NCBI GenBank assembly: GCA_945952425.1 | Contig: CAMFIX010000256.1 | Coordinates: forward strand, 1-5,068 | Source: an uncultured Pseudorhodobacter sp. | GTDB lineage: Bacteria > Pseudomonadota > Alphaproteobacteria > Rhodobacterales > Rhodobacteraceae | Length of the DNA stretch: 5,068 nt | Reading direction: 5' to 3' | In this document: positions 1-5,068 of the stretch, in pieces | Numbering within the stretch: position 1 is the first letter of the stretch | How the letters are laid out: each line of letters starts with the position of its first letter | Notes under the pieces: generated by a model | What the model saw: only the letters and a program-made list of their open reading frames with translations | Told to the model about the DNA's origin: nothing | Databases searched by the model: none | Translations under genes and position numbers: made by a program

Positions 1-107
1 ACCTTTACGGCGCGGAATACGGGCTGAACCCGCGGTCGGATGCGTTGCTGATGCAGTCGGGCTTCCGGTATCTCTTCTCGAACTTCCGCCTGCAGAAGCT
101 GCAATGA
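1..107 (+). CDS. C-terminal end of a polysaccharide deacetylase-like protein (5' truncated by window)
   Basis: Reading from base 3 gives 34 codons and a TGA at 105-107. The gene starts outside the window. The peptide (LYGAEYGLNP...FRYLFSNFRLQKLQ) aligns without gaps to residues 172-205 of the next protein (LFGGKYGENP...YDFLFSILALQLLP), with 15 of 34 identical positions by eye. This includes the YG-x-NP stretch and the G-aromatic-x-aromatic-LFS block. That similarity is the only basis for the family call. The stop overlaps the next start as ATGA, so the two are very probably co-transcribed and translationally coupled. The catalytic motifs lie upstream of the window, so whether this copy is an active enzyme cannot be judged. 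Confidence 0.75.
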   Translation, partial: LYGAEYGLNPRSDALLMQSGFRYLFSNFRLQKLQ

Positions 108-727
108 GCTTTCTGCGCGTGGTGAACTATCACCTGACACCCCGGCACCTGGCCGGGGTCTACGACCGCGAATTCGCCGCCCTGGCCGCGGCTTACGCCC
201 CGGTGACCGAGGACGACCTGGCCGCCTATCTCGCCACCGGCTGCTGGAGCAAAGACCGCCCCGGCGTCCTGCCGGTCTTTTACAACGGCTATGCCAACAA
301 TTACGACGTGGCCCGGCCCCTGCTGGATCGGCATGGGCTGGTGGGCTGGTTCATGGCGGTGCCGGGCTTTACCGACGCCCCCGACCAGCGCGCCTTTGCC
401 GCCGCCCATAACCTGACGCTCTCCGACGAGGGCCCCCGCCAGGCGCTGAGCTGGGAAGAGATGGCGGCGCTGGACGGCCCGCATGTGATCGCCAGCCACA
501 CACGCAGCCACTCCCGCGTCTCTCTGGACGACCCTGGGCGCTTGCGCGACGAGATCCTCGGCGCGCAGGAGGATTTCATCCGTCACTTGGGCCATCCCGT
601 CCGCGCTTTCGCCTGGCTTTTCGGCGGCAAATATGGCGAGAACCCCGCGGCCGACCGATGGGTGGACCAGGCGGGATACGACTTCCTGTTTTCGATCCTC
701 GCCCTGCAGCTTTTGCCTAGGCGCTGA
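104..727 (+). CDS. Polysaccharide deacetylase (NodB-like) family protein with altered catalytic motif
   Basis: This 207-aa protein resembles the NodB homology fold, whose members remove N- or O-acetyl groups from sugars using a divalent metal. The order of landmarks fits: motif 1 region at residues 56-74 (LPVFYNGYANNYDVARPLL, compare the usual TFDDGYxDNY...PLL), motif 2 at 131-136 (SHTRSH, with H132 and H136 as the expected metal ligands), and the late FA-x-x-FGG-x-YG block at 169-178. In motif 1 both usual aspartates are replaced: Y60 stands for the catalytic base and N61 for the metal-binding Asp. The late block reads AWLFGG where AYPFG is common. The enzyme may therefore be inactive, work differently, or belong to a divergent subfamily. 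No signal peptide or membrane segment is seen. The ATG at 104 overlaps the upstream stop (ATGA) without a clear Shine-Dalgarno sequence, suggesting coupling. It is short but ends in line with its upstream paralogue, so it is not C-terminally truncated. Confidence 0.82.
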   Translation: MSFLRVVNYHLTPRHLAGVYDREFAALAAAYAPVTEDDLAAYLATGCWSKDRPGVLPVFYNGYANNYDVARPLLDRHGLVGWFMAVPGFTDAPDQRAFAAAHNLTLSDEGPRQALSWEEMAALDGPHVIASHTRSHSRVSLDDPGRLRDEILGAQEDFIRHLGHPVRAFAWLFGGKYGENPAADRWVDQAGYDFLFSILALQLLPRR

Positions 728-1310
728 GGATCAGAAGCCCCGCCCCTGTCGTCGTCGAAAGCTGCGCCGCCTCGGCCAGGACCAAGGTCTGCCCGGCCGC
801 GACCGCCACCCCGCCGCAGGTGATGGCGCCGCGGGCCACGTGGACCAAGGCTTCGACCCCCGCGCCGCCCAGCTCCATCCCGGCGCCGGGGGCCAGGTCG
901 ATCAGCTGCCAGCGCAGGTCTTCGCCCTCGGCCTCGCGCCCCTCGATCACGGCCGAGGGGATGCGGCCCTCCGCCTCGGCCCTTGCATAGGCCACCACAC
1001 AGGGGGTCAGGGGCGTCAGCCGATAGGCATGGTCGGGCGTCATGTAAAGCGCCCCGCCCGGCCCAAGCTCGGCCTCCAGCGCATGCGGCCCGTCGATGGC
1101 CATCGCGAAACGGCCTTCCAGCGCGGTGATGAAAACCTCGTCCACCTCGCTTTCGCCATGGATCGCGGGGCCGGGTTCGAAACGGTAGATGCGCAGCGAC
1201 TTCAGCCGTTGAAAGCCGGTGAGCCTTTGGTCGATATCGACGGGGCGCGGGCAGGGGCCGACGCCGGGAAGGTCGATCATGCGGGCGGGGTCGGGGAAAA
1301 TCAGCCGCAT
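717..1310 (-). CDS. Small cupin-fold protein, probably two cupin halves, function unknown
   Basis: This 197-aa protein has a cupin-like segment at residues 47-68 (GPAIHGESEVDEVFITALEG plus RF), resembling cupin motif 1. H51, E53, E55, E58 and G66 sit at ligand or turn positions, but the classical HxH is replaced by H-G-E. The C-terminal part (about 140-197, beginning APGAGMELGG) has the Gly-rich beta-strand character of a second, degenerate cupin half. Two-cupin proteins of sugar metabolism (KduI and IolB isomerases) are a possible comparison, but this one is shorter and I cannot assign a reaction. The ATG at 1310 lies one base after the stop of the GH4 gene (TGACATG), so coupled translation is likely. 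It has no obvious Shine-Dalgarno sequence of its own. A longer in-frame version would need a TTG at 1349 inside the GH4 gene and is less likely. The TAG stop (719-717) overlaps the end of the convergent deacetylase gene. Confidence 0.72.
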   Translation of the reverse strand: MRLIFPDPARMIDLPGVGPCPRPVDIDQRLTGFQRLKSLRIYRFEPGPAIHGESEVDEVFITALEGRFAMAIDGPHALEAELGPGGALYMTPDHAYRLTPLTPCVVAYARAEAEGRIPSAVIEGREAEGEDLRWQLIDLAPGAGMELGGAGVEALVHVARGAITCGGVAVAAGQTLVLAEAAQLSTTTGAGLLILSA

Positions 1311-1311
1311 G

Positions 1312-2682
1312 TCAGGCGAACTGCGGCAGATGTTCGCGGTGCCCCGCAATCAGCGCATCGGCGAGCTGCGTGGCCTTGTCGGGGTCCGCCACCGTGCCAT
1401 CGGCCAGCAAAGCCTCGACCATCAGCTTGCGCGAGCCCTTGACCGCCGCATCCACCGTCACCTCCACCGCCTCGATCTTGGCGTTCAGCTTGGCCACCAG
1501 CGCGGGCGGCAAGGGGTCGGCCTGCAGCGCCGCAAAGCCCCCCGCCACGGCAGAGGCATTGCATTCCACCACCGCCTCGCGCGGCAGATAGCCCGCCTGG
1601 CCGGTGTTCGGCAGGTTGACCGAGAACACATCCCGCCGGTCGTGGATCAGCGATTGCATGATCTGCAACAATTGCTCGCTTTCGCCCGGCACATTCTCGT
1701 AATAGCTGACCGGAAGGGGGTCGGGAGAATGGGCGATGGCCAGCATGTCGGCATACCAGGTGTCCCCAAGCGCGATGCGGGCGTCGATGGGGAAGGCGTC
1801 GCGGCCAAGGACATGGCCGTGATAGGCGCCGCCCGGGAAGCGTTCAGGGAAGAACTCCACCGCATGGCGGTCCATCGCGCAGGGGAAGACGCCGTATTGC
1901 CGCAGGATGCCCCAGCTGAAGGGATCGTCGGCCCAACGCGGCGGGCGGCCGGTCACGATATTGTCCCAGCCGGATTTCCCGGCGATCTCGGCGGCAAGCC
2001 CCGGTTCCTGCTGGGACAGCCGCGCCTGGATCACCGGCAGGGCATCGGCGCCGTCCAGCCGCAGGCGGGTCAGGAAGGTCAGGTGGTTCAGCCCGATCCC
2101 GAAAGAGGTGATGCGCCCCGGCTCCACCTCCAGGAACTTCGCGATCTGGCCTTCCACATGGGTGACGCCGTGGCAGAGCCCCACGACCGGCACGCCGGTT
2201 TCGCGGCGGATGGCGCGGCAGATCGCGGTCATCGGGTTGGAATAGTTGAAGAACCAGGCGGAGGGGCACAGCTCTTCGACGTCGCGCGCAATGGCCAGCA
2301 TCTGCGGGATCATCCGCATCGCCCGGCTGATGCCGCCGGGCATCGCCGTATCGCCCACCGGCTGGAAGATGCCATGGGCCCGCGGGATCTCGATGTCGCG
2401 CTGCCAGCCCTGGCGCCCGCCGACCGCAATGGTCGTCACCACGAAATCGGCGCCGGGCAGCACCTGACGCCGGTCCGTCGTGGCGGTGACCTTGATCGCC
2501 GCCCCCTTGGCCGCCAGCATCTTGGCCACCAGCTTGTCGACCGCCGCCAGCGTCACCGGGTCGATGTCGACCAGCGCGATCTCCCACAGATGCGCCTCGC
2601 CGGCCAGGATGATGTCGGCCACCAGCCTTTGGGTAAAGACCGTGCTGCCCGCCCCGATCAGCACCAGTTTGAACATGGCCAT
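1312..2682 (-). CDS. Glycoside hydrolase family 4 (alpha-galactosidase/alpha-glucuronidase-like), NAD and metal dependent
   Basis: This 456-aa cytoplasmic enzyme has the usual GH4 length. GH4 enzymes cleave glycosides by transient NAD oxidation at C3, elimination across C1-C2 and water addition, with Mn2+ or a similar metal. Visible landmarks are the N-terminal Rossmann motif IGAGSTVFTQRLVAD (9-23), acidic D39 and D41 after the second strand, NYSNPM (146-151), the metal-site CHGV (170-173), GLNHLTFL (197-204, H200 the expected second metal ligand), YDRH-like MDRHAVEFFP (270-279) and a C-terminal NTGQAGYLP-type segment (359-367). As I recall the literature, the residues after Cys-His track substrate: CHSV in alpha-galactosidases, CHEV in alpha-galacturonidases, CHG-x in alpha-glucuronidases, CN-x-P in phosphoglucosidases. 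CHGV therefore hints at a non-phosphorylated glucuronide or related substrate. It is first gene of an operon with the cupin and is divergent from a DeoR-type regulator. The ATG at 2682 is preferred over M3 because of its AGGAG site. Confidence 0.93.
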   Translation of the reverse strand: MAMFKLVLIGAGSTVFTQRLVADIILAGEAHLWEIALVDIDPVTLAAVDKLVAKMLAAKGAAIKVTATTDRRQVLPGADFVVTTIAVGGRQGWQRDIEIPRAHGIFQPVGDTAMPGGISRAMRMIPQMLAIARDVEELCPSAWFFNYSNPMTAICRAIRRETGVPVVGLCHGVTHVEGQIAKFLEVEPGRITSFGIGLNHLTFLTRLRLDGADALPVIQARLSQQEPGLAAEIAGKSGWDNIVTGRPPRWADDPFSWGILRQYGVFPCAMDRHAVEFFPERFPGGAYHGHVLGRDAFPIDARIALGDTWYADMLAIAHSPDPLPVSYYENVPGESEQLLQIMQSLIHDRRDVFSVNLPNTGQAGYLPREAVVECNASAVAGGFAALQADPLPPALVAKLNAKIEAVEVTVDAAVKGSRKLMVEALLADGTVADPDKATQLADALIAGHREHLPQFA

Positions 2683-2688
2683 AAGCCG

Positions 2689-2693
2689 CTCCT
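2689..2693 (-). promoter_or_regulatory. Ribosome binding site of the GH4 gene
   Basis: The minus strand reads AGGAG, six bases before the ATG at 2682-2680. Spacing to the second in-frame ATG (M3) would be twelve bases, so the first ATG is the better start. Confidence 0.75.
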
Positions 2694-2713
2694 GCCTTGG
2701 GTAAGTTGCGGTC

Positions 2714-2741
2714 AGGATAGGCCGAAGCGATCAAAAGTCCA
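2714..2741 (-). promoter_or_regulatory. Possible weak promoter of the GH4-cupin operon
   Basis: On the minus strand TGGACT (2741-2736, four of six to TTGACA) and TATCCT (2719-2714, four of six to TATAAT) are separated by 16 bases, followed by about 30 bases to the GH4 start. The -35 element would lie inside the left arm of the interrupted dyad, a layout expected for repression. The match is weak and made by eye. Confidence 0.3.
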
Positions 2742-2766
2742 TAGAATTCTGATTGTTTTTGCGCGC
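2727..2766. promoter_or_regulatory. Interrupted inverted repeat, candidate operator of the divergent DeoR-type repressor
   Basis: The gap between the GH4 gene and the regulator gene holds a dyad centred between 2746 and 2747. The core is the perfect palindrome AGAATTCT (2743-2750). Six unpaired bases out on each side, CAAAA (2732-2736) faces TTTTG (2757-2761) in exact register, and two bases further GCG (2727-2729) faces CGC (2764-2766). The AT-rich patch stands out in very GC-rich DNA. A TAGAAT (2742-2747, five of six to a -10 box) on the plus strand overlaps the core and could serve the regulator gene, though no good -35 is found for it. DeoR-family repressors bind such dyads between divergent genes and usually control themselves; the assignment here is inference. 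Confidence 0.5.
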
Positions 2767-2807
2767 AACCTGCGAGAGACTGCCGAAATGCCGAGGGGGA
2801 GCCTGAC

Positions 2808-3563
2808 ATGATCCGCGCCGAACGTCACGAACGCATCCTGGCCGAGCTGGCCCGCCGCGGCACGGTCAGCGCGCAGGATCTGGCGGGGCTTCTGGAGGCG
2901 TCGCTGGCCACGGTGCGCCGCGACATTGCCGACCTGGACGAGGCCAAGTCGCTGACCCGCACCCATGGCGGGGCGACGCTTCTGCAGGGGCGCGAGGAAT
3001 TGCCCTTCGATGCCAAGGTGATGGCCTATCTGCCCGAGAAACGGCGGATCGGGGCGCAGGTGGGCTCGATGCTGGAGACGGGCGCTATGATCGGCCTGGG
3101 CGGGGGCACGACTGTGATGCAGATCCTGCCCGCGATCCTGCGCAAACGGCTGAAAGTGGTGACGACGGCGATCAACGTGGCGCTGGAACTCCGCCACGCG
3201 CCCGAGGTCGAGGTGACGCTGACCGGGGGCACCCTGCGCCCCCGCACCGCCGAGATGGTGGGCCATGTCGCCGAGCGCACCTTGCGCGACATCAACATCG
3301 ACGTGGCGGTGATCGGGGTGGATGGAATCGATGCAGGCGCAGGGCTGACGACCTATGACAGTTCGGAGGCCTATGTGAACCGCGTGATGCTGGAACGCGC
3401 CCGCGAGGTCTGGATCGCCGCCGACCATTCGAAATTTGGCCGCATCCTGCCCGCGCTGATCTGCCCGACCTCCCGCGTCAGCCGCATCGTGACCGACACC
3501 GGCGCCACCCCGGCGATGACCGCCGAAGTCGCGGCGCTCGGCATCGAGATCCTGCGGGTCTAG
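2808..3563 (+). CDS. DeoR/GlpR-family transcriptional repressor of sugar metabolism
   Basis: This 251-aa protein has the full family length. The N-terminal winged helix-turn-helix spans about residues 5-56 and carries the family signature: RHERIL, then GTVSAQDLAGLL, then ATVRRDIADLD, ending in TRTHGGA (50-56). The C-terminal sugar-phosphate sensing domain shows GLGGGTT (96-102), TTAINVALELR (119-129), TGG (139-141), the D-VAVIGVDGID stretch (165-175), SSEAYVNRVML (185-195) and AADHSKFGR (204-212). These are typical effector-pocket and ISOCOT-fold segments. A GAGGGGGAG ribosome site (2793-2801) ends six bases before the ATG. Its position divergent from the GH4-cupin operon, with a dyad between them, makes it the likely local regulator, responding to a phosphorylated sugar made from the GH4 product. 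In the HTH, L33 stands where S-x-x-T regulators usually have a Ser-rich turn, a small deviation. The family call is secure; the effector is unknown. Confidence 0.94.
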   Translation: MIRAERHERILAELARRGTVSAQDLAGLLEASLATVRRDIADLDEAKSLTRTHGGATLLQGREELPFDAKVMAYLPEKRRIGAQVGSMLETGAMIGLGGGTTVMQILPAILRKRLKVVTTAINVALELRHAPEVEVTLTGGTLRPRTAEMVGHVAERTLRDINIDVAVIGVDGIDAGAGLTTYDSSEAYVNRVMLERAREVWIAADHSKFGRILPALICPTSRVSRIVTDTGATPAMTAEVAALGIEILRV

Positions 3564-3595
3564 GGGCGCGCATCACGCACCAAGGCCTCCCCCTC

Positions 3596-3617
3596 TTTCA
3601 TACTGACCCAAATACTC
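3596..3617 (-). other. GAGTATTT-type 3' sequence after the dehydrogenase gene
   Basis: On the minus strand, five bases after the TAG stop of the dehydrogenase gene, the sequence reads GAGTATTTGGGTCA, then GTATGAAA, followed by a G-rich run (AGAGGGGGAGG). I recall very similar GAGTATTT...CCA...GAAG strings immediately after stop codons in many Rhodobacteraceae genomes, so this looks like a recurring gene-end element of that group. No strong stem-loop with a U-tract is formed, so it is not a classical terminator. Its role is unknown to me. Confidence 0.45.
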
Positions 3618-3622
3618 CCTTC

Positions 3623-4360
3623 CTACCGCCCCCCGCTGACCGGCAGGATCGCCCCGGTCACATAGCTCGCCTTGTCGGACAACAGCCAGACCACCGCTTC
3701 GGCCACCTCGTCCGCCCGGCCCGCCCGGCCCATCGGCACCGTGGCCATCAGCCGCCCGAGTCGGTCGGCCTCGCCCGTCGATTTCTGCATGTCGGTGTCG
3801 ATCAGCCCCGGACGGACCGCATTGACGCGGATGCCCTGGCCCGCGACCTCCTTGGCCAGCCCCACCGTCATCGCCTCGACCGCGCCCTTGGAGGCCGCGT
3901 AATCCACTGCCTCGCCCGGAGCGCCCAAAGCCGCCGCCATGGAGGAGAGGTTGACGATGGCGCCCCCCTGCCCTGCCCGGATCATGCAGCGCAGGGCCTC
4001 GCGCGCGGCCAGGAAGGCGCCGGTCGTGTTGGTGGCGAAGACCTGCTCCCAGCGCGGCAGGCCGATGTCGGCCAGGCGGCTGGTGCGCTCCAGGATACCC
4101 GCGTTGTTCACAAGCCCGCCGATGGGCCCCAGCGCGGCCTCGGCCGCAGCGAAAAGGCCCGCGACATCGGCCTCGCGGCTCATGTCGCCCTGCAGCGCGA
4201 GGGCGGTGCCGCCCTCGGCGCGGATCGCGGCCACCACCGCCTCGGCCGTAGCCACCGCGCCCTTGTAATTCACCACCACCCGCCAGCCGTCCCGCGCCGC
4301 CAGCCGCGCGCAAGCCGCCCCGATGCCCCGCGCACCGCCCGTCACCACCAAAGTCCGCAT
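3623..4360 (-). CDS. Short-chain dehydrogenase/reductase, YgfF-like
   Basis: This 245-aa classical SDR uses NAD(P)(H) to interconvert a hydroxyl and a carbonyl group; the substrate cannot be read from sequence. Visible motifs are the cofactor-binding TGGARGIG (7-14), NYKG after the second strand (31-34, suggesting NADPH is possible), GDM (58-60), NNAG (85-88), NTTG with the structural Asn (111-114), NLSS with catalytic S140 (137-140), YAASK with Y154 and K158, and the RPGLIDTDM loop (183-191). The C-terminus (WLLSDKASYVTGAILPVSGGR in two parts, 225-245) matches the E. coli YgfF type closely from memory, as does GEAVDYAASKGAVE. Two adjacent ATGs exist (4363 and 4360). The second is chosen because the GGAGG at 4366-4370 lies five bases before it and only two before the first. 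It is divergent from a flavin monooxygenase gene and convergent with the DeoR-type gene. Confidence 0.95.
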   Translation of the reverse strand: MRTLVVTGGARGIGAACARLAARDGWRVVVNYKGAVATAEAVVAAIRAEGGTALALQGDMSREADVAGLFAAAEAALGPIGGLVNNAGILERTSRLADIGLPRWEQVFATNTTGAFLAAREALRCMIRAGQGGAIVNLSSMAAALGAPGEAVDYAASKGAVEAMTVGLAKEVAGQGIRVNAVRPGLIDTDMQKSTGEADRLGRLMATVPMGRAGRADEVAEAVVWLLSDKASYVTGAILPVSGGR

Positions 4361-4365
4361 CATCG

Positions 4366-4370
4366 CCTCC
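4366..4370 (-). promoter_or_regulatory. Ribosome binding site of the dehydrogenase gene
   Basis: GGAGG on the minus strand is followed by GC and two consecutive ATG codons. Spacing is two bases to the first ATG and five to the second, which favours the second (4360-4358) as the start. Confidence 0.65.
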
Positions 4371-4382
4371 GCTTGTCGCCCC

Positions 4383-4411
4383 AACCTAGGCGCGGCCCCC
4401 GGGAAGGTCAA
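4383..4411 (-). promoter_or_regulatory. Sigma70-type promoter of the dehydrogenase gene
   Basis: The minus strand carries TTGACC (4411-4406, five of six to TTGACA), a 17-base spacer and TAGGTT (4388-4383), which keeps the important TA----T positions of the -10 box. Transcription would start near 4376, giving a leader of under 20 bases that contains the GGAGG site. A short inverted repeat CGCAC/GTGCG (4415-4431, seven-base loop) lies just upstream and might be a binding site, though it is only five base pairs. Confidence 0.5.
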
Positions 4412-4441
4412 AGCCGCACGCATCCTGTGCGCGCCGCGCCG

Positions 4442-4470
4442 TTGCCCTGCCCGCCCGCGACGCTTAGCTA
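4442..4470 (+). promoter_or_regulatory. Tentative promoter of the flavin monooxygenase gene
   Basis: TTGCCC (4442-4447) and TAGCTA (4465-4470) are 17 bases apart and about 28 bases before the ATG. Only the TTG of the -35 box and the TA of the -10 box match, so this is a weak positional guess. Confidence 0.2.
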
Positions 4471-4498
4471 TGCGCCAGATCCAAAAGGAACCCCGCCC

Positions 4499-5068
4499 AT
4501 GAAAAAGATCGGCTTTCTGTCCTTCGGCCATTGGTCCGACCAGCGCGGCTCGGCCACCCGCAGCGCCGGGGATGCGCTGTTGCAGGCCATCGACCTGGCC
4601 GTCGCCGCCGAAGAGCTCGGCGCGGATGGCGCCTATTTCCGCGTCCACCATTTCGCGCGCCAGCATGCCAGCCCCTTCCCCCTCCTGTCGGCCATCGCCG
4701 CCCGCACCAAAAGGATCGAGATCGGCACCGGCGTCATCGACATGCGCTATGAAAACCCGCTCTATATGGCCGAAGACGCGGGCGCCGCCGATGTGATCTC
4801 GCGCGGACGCCTGCAGCTTGGCATCAGCCGCGGCTCGCCGGAACAGGTGATCGATGGCTGGCGCTATTTCGGCTATGCGCCGCAGGAAGGCCAGACCGAC
4901 GCCGACATGGGCCGGCAGAAGGCGGAGATCTTCCTCGACGTTCTCAAGGGCGAAGGTTTCGCCCAGCCGAACCCGCGGCCGATGTTCCCCAATCCTCCGG
5001 GCCTTTTGCGTCTGGAGCCGCATTCCGAAGGCTTGCGCGAGCGCATCTGGTGGGGCGCAGGCTCCAAC
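4499..5068 (+). CDS. LLM-class (bacterial luciferase-like) flavin-dependent oxidoreductase, 3' truncated by window
   Basis: The first 190 residues are present and the frame is still open at the window end; family members usually run to about 330-360 residues. The fold is the luciferase-like TIM barrel that uses reduced FMN or F420 to oxygenate or reduce small substrates. Recognisable segments are the first strand MKKIGFLSFG (1-10), AIDLAVAAEELGADGAYFRVHHF (30-52, split as helix then active-site strand with H50 and H51), PFPLLSAIAARTKRIEIGTGVI (59-80), YENPLYMAEDAGAADVISRGRLQLGISRGSP (84-114), including the typical P-x-x-x-AE, SRGRL-x-LG and RGSP elements, and the helix AEIFLDVLKG (142-151). 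An AAGGA site (4485-4489) lies nine bases before the ATG. It is divergent from the SDR gene; whether the two share regulation or substrates cannot be told. Substrate is unknown. Confidence 0.93.
   Translation, partial: MKKIGFLSFGHWSDQRGSATRSAGDALLQAIDLAVAAEELGADGAYFRVHHFARQHASPFPLLSAIAARTKRIEIGTGVIDMRYENPLYMAEDAGAADVISRGRLQLGISRGSPEQVIDGWRYFGYAPQEGQTDADMGRQKAEIFLDVLKGEGFAQPNPRPMFPNPPGLLRLEPHSEGLRERIWWGAGSN

Noticed and set aside
1311..1349. TTG start 13 codons upstream for the cupin gene
   Set aside because: It lies inside the GH4 gene and adds residues without family character; the ATG one base after the GH4 stop is the natural coupled start.
633..1442. A 269-codon plus-strand frame across the deacetylase end and the cupin gene
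   Set aside because: It overlaps two better-supported genes and gives an R/P/G/H-rich translation with no domain.
1219..2811. A 530-codon plus-strand open frame opposite the GH4 gene
   Set aside because: The GH4 protein on the other strand has clear family motifs across its length. The plus-strand translation is rich in R, H, G, Q and D without any recognisable domain, as expected for an antisense shadow in GC-rich DNA.
2712..3428. A 238-codon minus-strand frame opposite the DeoR-type gene
   Set aside because: It covers the regulator in antisense, has low-complexity H/G/Q/R-rich composition and no recognisable motif.
3564..3622. Intrinsic terminator between the convergent DeoR-type and dehydrogenase genes
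   Set aside because: I found no GC-rich stem followed by a T-run on either strand; AAGGCCT and the C/T-rich runs do not pair into a stable hairpin.
3623..5023. A 466-codon minus-strand frame that would give the dehydrogenase a 221-residue N-terminal extension
   Set aside because: The extension runs antisense through the flavin monooxygenase gene and through the promoter and ribosome site of the dehydrogenase. The SDR fold starts exactly at the internal ATG with its own GGAGG.

Overview
The window is high-GC, densely packed DNA with strong G/C preference at third codon positions. The gene types and protein wording fit an alphaproteobacterium, most likely Rhodobacteraceae (Paracoccus/Rhodobacter-like). 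This is inferred from composition, from the families present and from a GAGTATTT-type sequence after one gene. No rRNA, tRNA, CRISPR array, insertion sequence or phage gene is visible, and no gap between genes exceeds about 140 bases.

Left part (1-727, + strand): the last 34 codons of one gene overlap by ATGA with a 207-aa polysaccharide deacetylase-like protein. The C-terminus of the first protein aligns with that of the second, so they look like tandem paralogues in one operon. The complete one has an altered catalytic motif (FYNG where NodB-type enzymes have FDDG) but keeps the HxxxH metal motif.

Centre (717-3563): a two-gene minus-strand operon encodes a family 4 glycoside hydrolase (NAD and metal dependent, CHGV motif) followed one base later by a small cupin protein. 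It is divergent from a DeoR/GlpR-type repressor on the plus strand. The 125-base gap between them holds a centred interrupted dyad (2727-2766) that is a good operator candidate. This looks like a locally regulated glycoside or uronide use module; its transporter, if it has one, is not in the window. The minus-strand operon converges on the deacetylase operon with an 11-base overlap of the coding ends.

Right part (3596-5068): a YgfF-like short-chain dehydrogenase on the minus strand has a good sigma70-type promoter and a conserved-looking 3' sequence. It is divergent from a flavin-dependent luciferase-like monooxygenase that runs off the window end. These two look like ordinary metabolic genes and have no evident link to the sugar module.

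I do not see a clearly new biological system. The most interesting points are the degenerate deacetylase pair, the GH4-cupin coupling with its divergent repressor and dyad, and the 3' motif after the dehydrogenase gene.
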